A stretch of 64,000 nucleotides of DNA, from the NCBI RefSeq assembly GCF_005938625.1, contig NZ_VCNJ01000030.1, positions 124,001 to 188,000 on the forward strand. The letters run 5' to 3'. Source of the DNA: Pseudomonas fluorescens. GTDB lineage: Bacteria > Pseudomonadota > Gammaproteobacteria > Pseudomonadales > Pseudomonadaceae. A program made the position numbers and the translations under genes. How positions within the stretch are numbered: position 1 is the stretch's first letter; every line of letters begins with the position of its first letter. Below the pieces are notes generated by a model. That model was not told the origin of the DNA, searched no databases, and worked only from the letters and a program-made list of their open reading frames with translations. Of this stretch, positions 60,239 through 64,000 are shown in pieces.

Positions 60239-61138
60239 ATGTTCGACTACAAATTGCTTTCTGCTCTGGCCGCCGTGGTCGAGCAGGCCGGATTCGAACG
60301 GGCCGCGCAGGTGTTGGGCTTGTCACAGTCGGCGATCTCGCAGCGGATCAAACTGCTCGAGGCACGTGTTGGCCAACCGGTGCTGATACGCGGTACGCCG
60401 CCATCGCCGACCGAAATTGGCCGACGTCTGCTCAACCATGTGCAGCAGGTGCGTTTGCTTGAGCGCGACCTGCAAACCTTGGTGCCCGCGCTGGACGAAG
60501 AGGGCCTGCCGGAGCGTCTGCGCATCGCGTTGAATGCCGACAGCCTCGCCACGTGGTGGGCCGAGGCGGTGGGGGACTTCTGCGCCGAACAACATTTGCT
60601 GCTCGATCTGATTGTCGAAGACCAGACCGTCGGCCTCAAACGCATGCGCGCCGGTGAAGTCGCCGCGTGCCTCTGCGCCAGTGAACGGCCGGTGGCCGGC
60701 GCGCGCAGCGTGTTGCTCGGTGCAATGCGTTATCGCGCGCTGGCAAGCCCGGCGTTTATTGAACGACATTTTCCTGATGGCGTGCGCGCCGAACAATTGC
60801 CGCGTACTCCGGCACTGGTGTTCGGCCCGGATGATTTTCTCCAGCATCGCTATCTCGCCTCGTTGGGCGTCGACGGTGGATTCGAACACCATTTGTGCCC
60901 GTCCTCGGAAGGTTTCATCCGCCTGACCGAAGCCGGACTCGGCTGGGGGCTGGTGCCGGAACTGCAAGTGCGCGATCAGTTGCAGCGTGGGTTGTTGCGC
61001 GAACTGTTGCCAGATAAACCGATCGACGTGCCGTTGTACTGGCATCATTGGCGCAATGGCGGTCAGCTTCTAGGCTTGCTGACCGAGCAATTGGTGCGTT
61101 CATCGGCGCAATGGCTGGTGCCCTGGAAGCAGCCATGA
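60239..61138 (+). CDS. argP: LysR-family regulator ArgP
   Basis: 299 aa from ATG 60239 behind TTAGGA; the frame is open upstream without family sequence. LALA-type start FDYKLLSALAAVVEQAGFER and helix-turn-helix LGLSQSAISQRIKLLEARVG are typical of ArgP/IciA. It activates argO when arginine is high in E. coli. It is divergent from the ACT-argO pair, so the same control is likely. Confidence 0.92.
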   Translation: MFDYKLLSALAAVVEQAGFERAAQVLGLSQSAISQRIKLLEARVGQPVLIRGTPPSPTEIGRRLLNHVQQVRLLERDLQTLVPALDEEGLPERLRIALNADSLATWWAEAVGDFCAEQHLLLDLIVEDQTVGLKRMRAGEVAACLCASERPVAGARSVLLGAMRYRALASPAFIERHFPDGVRAEQLPRTPALVFGPDDFLQHRYLASLGVDGGFEHHLCPSSEGFIRLTEAGLGWGLVPELQVRDQLQRGLLRELLPDKPIDVPLYWHHWRNGGQLLGLLTEQLVRSSAQWLVPWKQP

Positions 61139-61142
61139 GCGT

Positions 61143-61214
61143 CAAGCTGCAAGCGGCAAGTTCAGCGCTGCGCACCGTTTTAAACTTGCAGCTCGAAGCT
61201 TGAAGCTCGCAGCT
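61143..61214. repeat. Short AAGCTGCAAGC-type inverted repeat
   Basis: CAAGCTGCAAGCGGCAAGTT pairs with AACTTGCAGCTCGAAGCTTG across about 20 bases. It may end argP transcripts. Confidence 0.55.
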
Positions 61215-61233
61215 GGTTTCATTGGAGTTTTGC

Positions 61234-62226
61234 ATGAAAATTTTGGTCACCGGCGCAAGCGGCTTCATTGGCGGACGCTTTGCGCGTTTCGCTTTGGAGC
61301 AGGGCCTGGACGTACGGGTCAACGGTCGCCGGGCCGAGAGCGTCGAGCATCTGGTGCGCCGTGGTGCCGAGTTTGTCCCCGGCGATCTGACCGATCCCGA
61401 TCTGGTCCGCGAGCTGTGCTGCGATGTTGAAGCCGTGGTGCATTGCGCGGGCGCCGTCGGGCTGTGGGGCCGCTATCAGGACTTCCATCAGGGCAACGTG
61501 CAGGTCACTGAAAACGTCGTCGAAGCCTGTCTCAAGCAGCGCGTCCGACGCTTGGTGCATCTCTCATCGCCATCGATCTATTTCGACGGCCGCGATCACT
61601 TCAACCTGACCGAAGAGCAAGTGCCCAAGCGCTTCAAACATCATTACGCCGCGACCAAATACCTGGCCGAGCAGAAGGTCTTCGGGGCACAGGAATTCGG
61701 CCTGGAAACCATCGCCCTGCGCCCGCGTTTCGTCACCGGTGCTGGCGACATGAGCATTTTCCCGCGCCTGCTCAACATGCAGCGCAAGGGCCGTCTGGCG
61801 ATCATCGGCAATGGCCTGAACAAAGTCGACTTCACCAGCGTACAGAACCTCAACGAAGCGCTGCTCAGCAGTTTGCTGGCCGCCGGTTCCGCACTGGGCA
61901 AGGCCTACAACATCAGCAATGGCGCGCCGGTGCCGTTGTGGGATGTGGTCAATTACGTGATGCGCAAGATGGAAGTGCCGCAGGTCACCAAATACCGTTC
62001 GTATGGTCTGGCCTATAGCGTCGCGGCGCTCAACGAAGGTGCGTGCAAGCTCTGGCCCGGACGTCCGGAGCCAACCCTGTCGCGCCTGGGCATGCAGGTG
62101 ATGAAAAAAAATTTCACCCTCGACATCAGCCGCGCCCGGCATTATCTGGACTACGATCCGAAAGTCAGCCTGTGGTCGGCGCTGGATGAGTTCTGCGCGT
62201 GGTGGAAAGCTCAGGACATCCGTTGA
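61234..62226 (+). CDS. NAD-dependent epimerase/dehydratase (3-beta-HSD-like SDR)
   Basis: 330 aa from ATG 61234 with TTGGAG before it. Extended SDR: NAD motif LVTGASGFIGG (about 4-14), HCAGAVGLWGRYQD, catalytic YAATK (HHYAATKYLAEQK) and RPRFVTGAGDMSIFPRLL. It is close to the 3-beta-hydroxysteroid dehydrogenase/OleD side of the family; substrate unknown. Confidence 0.88.
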   Translation: MKILVTGASGFIGGRFARFALEQGLDVRVNGRRAESVEHLVRRGAEFVPGDLTDPDLVRELCCDVEAVVHCAGAVGLWGRYQDFHQGNVQVTENVVEACLKQRVRRLVHLSSPSIYFDGRDHFNLTEEQVPKRFKHHYAATKYLAEQKVFGAQEFGLETIALRPRFVTGAGDMSIFPRLLNMQRKGRLAIIGNGLNKVDFTSVQNLNEALLSSLLAAGSALGKAYNISNGAPVPLWDVVNYVMRKMEVPQVTKYRSYGLAYSVAALNEGACKLWPGRPEPTLSRLGMQVMKKNFTLDISRARHYLDYDPKVSLWSALDEFCAWWKAQDIR

Positions 62227-62342
62227 AACGATTCGGCCGGGCGGCAATGAACCGTGTAGCTGCTTGGGGGTCAATCCCTGCGGCTGCGGCGGTTATACTT
62301 CGCAGCATTTAGCCATCACCGCGTTTCACAAAGGTTGCCTCA

Positions 62343-63197
62343 ATGTCCATGCGTAATGATGCCCACGACGATTTCGATGATGTCCCGAGCCTGCGTGCCG
62401 ACACCTTCGACGACGATGACATTCCGACCACCGCCCGCACCTCCGTACACTCGCGCACGCCGCCGGTGGTCAAGGTCAAAGCCGCGAGCACCGGGCCATT
62501 GTGGGCCTTGGTCGGTGCGCTGTTCTTCGCCTTCGTCGGTCTGGCCTGGTGGAGTTTCCAGCAGATCTCGTTGATGGAGCAGCAATTGGTCGCGACCCAG
62601 GAAAGCTTCGCGCGGATCAGCGAAGAAGCGGCCGGTCGCTTGCAGGACATTTCCGGCAAGGTCGTGGCCAGTCAATCCAACGTCACCAGCGACAGCGAAG
62701 CGCTGAAGCTGCAAATCAAACAGCTCGAAGGCAAGCTGCTCGATCAGAGCAAACAGCAGCAAGGCGTAGCAGGGCAGGCCAGCGATCTCGATAAGCGCCT
62801 GGCGCAGATGACCGCGCAGACCACCGAACAGCAGAACGCCAACACTCAGTTGCAGGCACAGGTCAAAGCCTTGAGCGCTGAGCTGGCGACGGTGAAAAGC
62901 ACACCGGCCGACACCAGCAAGGTCGATGCCCAGTTGAAGGCCTTTGACGCTCAGTTCAAAAGCCTCGGCGCCGATATCGCTGCACTGAAGAAGCAGGGCA
63001 ACCCGAGCGCGGCGATCGATCGTCTTGAGCAGGAAATCGTTGTACTCAAAAGCGAGCAGGACAACCGCCCGGCAGCCGCGCAGGGTGGCGGCAATACCGC
63101 CGAGTTCGACGCCTTCCGTGCTCAGATGACCCGCAACATCAACACCCTTCAGGCGCAGATTCAGAATTTGCAGCAGCAGATCAATTCCCGGCCTTGA
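62343..63197 (+). CDS. Single-pass membrane protein with coiled coil, conserved in Pseudomonas
   Basis: 284 aa, ATG 62343 with AAAGG before it. An acidic N-terminal region (about 1-45), one membrane helix (LWALVGALFFAFVGLAWWSF, about 53-72) and a long periplasmic coiled coil rich in Gln, Ala and Lys to the end. It has been annotated in places as an ATPase, but I see no Walker motif. Likely structural; function unknown. Confidence 0.8.
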   Translation: MSMRNDAHDDFDDVPSLRADTFDDDDIPTTARTSVHSRTPPVVKVKAASTGPLWALVGALFFAFVGLAWWSFQQISLMEQQLVATQESFARISEEAAGRLQDISGKVVASQSNVTSDSEALKLQIKQLEGKLLDQSKQQQGVAGQASDLDKRLAQMTAQTTEQQNANTQLQAQVKALSAELATVKSTPADTSKVDAQLKAFDAQFKSLGADIAALKKQGNPSAAIDRLEQEIVVLKSEQDNRPAAAQGGGNTAEFDAFRAQMTRNINTLQAQIQNLQQQINSRP

Positions 63198-63328
63198 ATC
63201 CTGATCACCTGTGGTGGAGCCATTCCTCACCACAGGATCCGCGAAACGTTCAGAAACCCTCTGAATATCCATACATGCCCCCAAGCCGTCTACGCTCTTG
63301 AAACACCAAAAAGAACGAGGGATGCGTC

Positions 63329-64000
63329 ATGGGGTTTGTGCAAAAAATCGCCTGTCTCTGTTTGATGTTACTGGCCGGTTTCGGCCAGGCTAGCGCCGCC
63401 ACCGCCAAGGATGACAGTCAGGCCGCCATCGCCTTGCTGGAAAAGGCCCTGGCCTATTACCACGACAACGGTGACAAGGCGTTCGCCGCGTTCAGCCGCC
63501 AAGGCGAGTTCGTCGACAAGGATCGCTATGTGTTCGTGCTCGATACCAAAGGCGTGATGCTCGCCAGCGGCGGGCCTTCGTCGGCATTGATCGGCCGTGA
63601 CGTGAGTGAGGTGCTCGGCCCGGATTTGCAGAAAACCTTCAAGGATGCCTTGAAAGTGCCGGAAGGCAATGGCATCCAGCAGGCCGAATACCGCTGGCAG
63701 AACTGGGCCGACGGCAAGGTCGAGCGCAAGCACGTGTATTACCAGCGCATCGGCCAGCGGATTCTGGCGGTCGGTTATTACTTGCCGCGAGCTTCGGCGG
63801 AGCAGGCCAAGGCATTGCTCGACAAAGCGGCGACTGATTTGGGCAAAGACGAGAAGGGCACGTTGACGGCGATCAATTCGCTCAAGGGGGGCTATTTGCA
63901 GGATGACCTGTATGTGTTCGTGGTCGACCTGAACACTCAGCGTTACGTCGCCCACGGCACCAATCTGCGCTTGATCAATACCGACTTCGGCAAGGTCAAG
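63329..64000 (+). CDS. Secreted Cache-domain protein (partial, 3' end off window)
   Basis: 224 codons visible from ATG 63329 behind GAGGG. A signal peptide (MGFVQKIACLCLMLLAGFGQ, cleavage after ASA) leads to a single Cache-like module, AFSRQGEFVDKDRYVFVLDT to QRIGQRILAVGYYLP, and the start of a second one (YLQDDLYVFVVDLNTQRYVA). Two copies in tandem fit small-ligand sensing proteins. Whether a signalling domain follows cannot be seen. Confidence 0.75.
   Translation, partial: MGFVQKIACLCLMLLAGFGQASAATAKDDSQAAIALLEKALAYYHDNGDKAFAAFSRQGEFVDKDRYVFVLDTKGVMLASGGPSSALIGRDVSEVLGPDLQKTFKDALKVPEGNGIQQAEYRWQNWADGKVERKHVYYQRIGQRILAVGYYLPRASAEQAKALLDKAATDLGKDEKGTLTAINSLKGGYLQDDLYVFVVDLNTQRYVAHGTNLRLINTDFGKVK

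Overview
The window is chromosomal DNA of a fluorescent Pseudomonas, most likely the P. fluorescens group. The signs are high GC, many REP elements of the 'GTAGGAGCTGCCGAAGGCTGCGATC' type between genes, and a gene order that, from memory, matches other pseudomonads in long blocks: glpFKRD; argF to argG with grxD, bfr, bfd, prx, rnt, pyrC and motY between; rnf-nth; metG-apbC; fxsA-groESL; colRS; imelysin-bifA-sodB-argP. I see no rRNA, tRNA, CRISPR, IS element or prophage. Nearly all DNA is coding. Many long reading frames opposite real genes are coding-strand shadows and are left out.

Region 1 (1-7143) is the main accessory cluster. A minus-strand run of six closely packed genes encodes an MFS transporter, an NTF2/SnoaL-like protein, a VanB-type flavin/[2Fe-2S] reductase, the Rieske dioxygenase alpha and beta subunits, and a flavin monooxygenase very like tryptophan 2-monooxygenase (IaaM), cut by the window edge. 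A LysR gene diverges from it. The set looks like a tryptophan- or indole-derived metabolite pathway: its oxygenase parts recall the IacC/D/F set of auxin catabolism, while the IaaM-like enzyme is of the auxin-forming type. The product is unknown.

Region 2 (7.4-12.7 kb) is glycerol use: glpF, glpK, glpR, glpD. Region 3 (13-26 kb) is housekeeping: ybaK, a PhzF-like isomerase, argF coupled to a lone ABC ATPase, a molybdopterin oxidoreductase, the iron-storage pair bfr/bfd, a peroxiredoxin, rnt-pyrC, motY and argG. Region 4 (26.2-28.1 kb) is an AT-rich pocket holding a two-TM membrane protein of unknown function opposite an orphan NarL-type response regulator.

Region 5 (28.1-33 kb) is nth plus an Rnf operon in which rnfC is missing. 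RnfB has lost the usual N-terminal membrane helix and instead carries a long C-terminal tail with repeats like those at the end of RnfC. Region 6 (33-46 kb) has metG, apbC, an SDR, a HugZ-like protein, fxsA, groESL and colRS, flanked by a PAP2 gene and a methyltransferase/inaA operon. Both ColRS neighbours have matches to the ColR binding motif.

Region 7 (46-50 kb) is an RND efflux pair without an outer-membrane factor. Region 8 (50-59 kb) has an iron-related set (two imelysins, a di-heme lipoprotein, a DUF1513 protein) with a Fur-like palindrome, then bifA (EAL domain with degenerate GGDQF) and sodB. Region 9 (59-64 kb) has argO and argP, an ACT protein, an epimerase-like SDR, a coiled-coil membrane protein and the start of a secreted Cache-domain protein.
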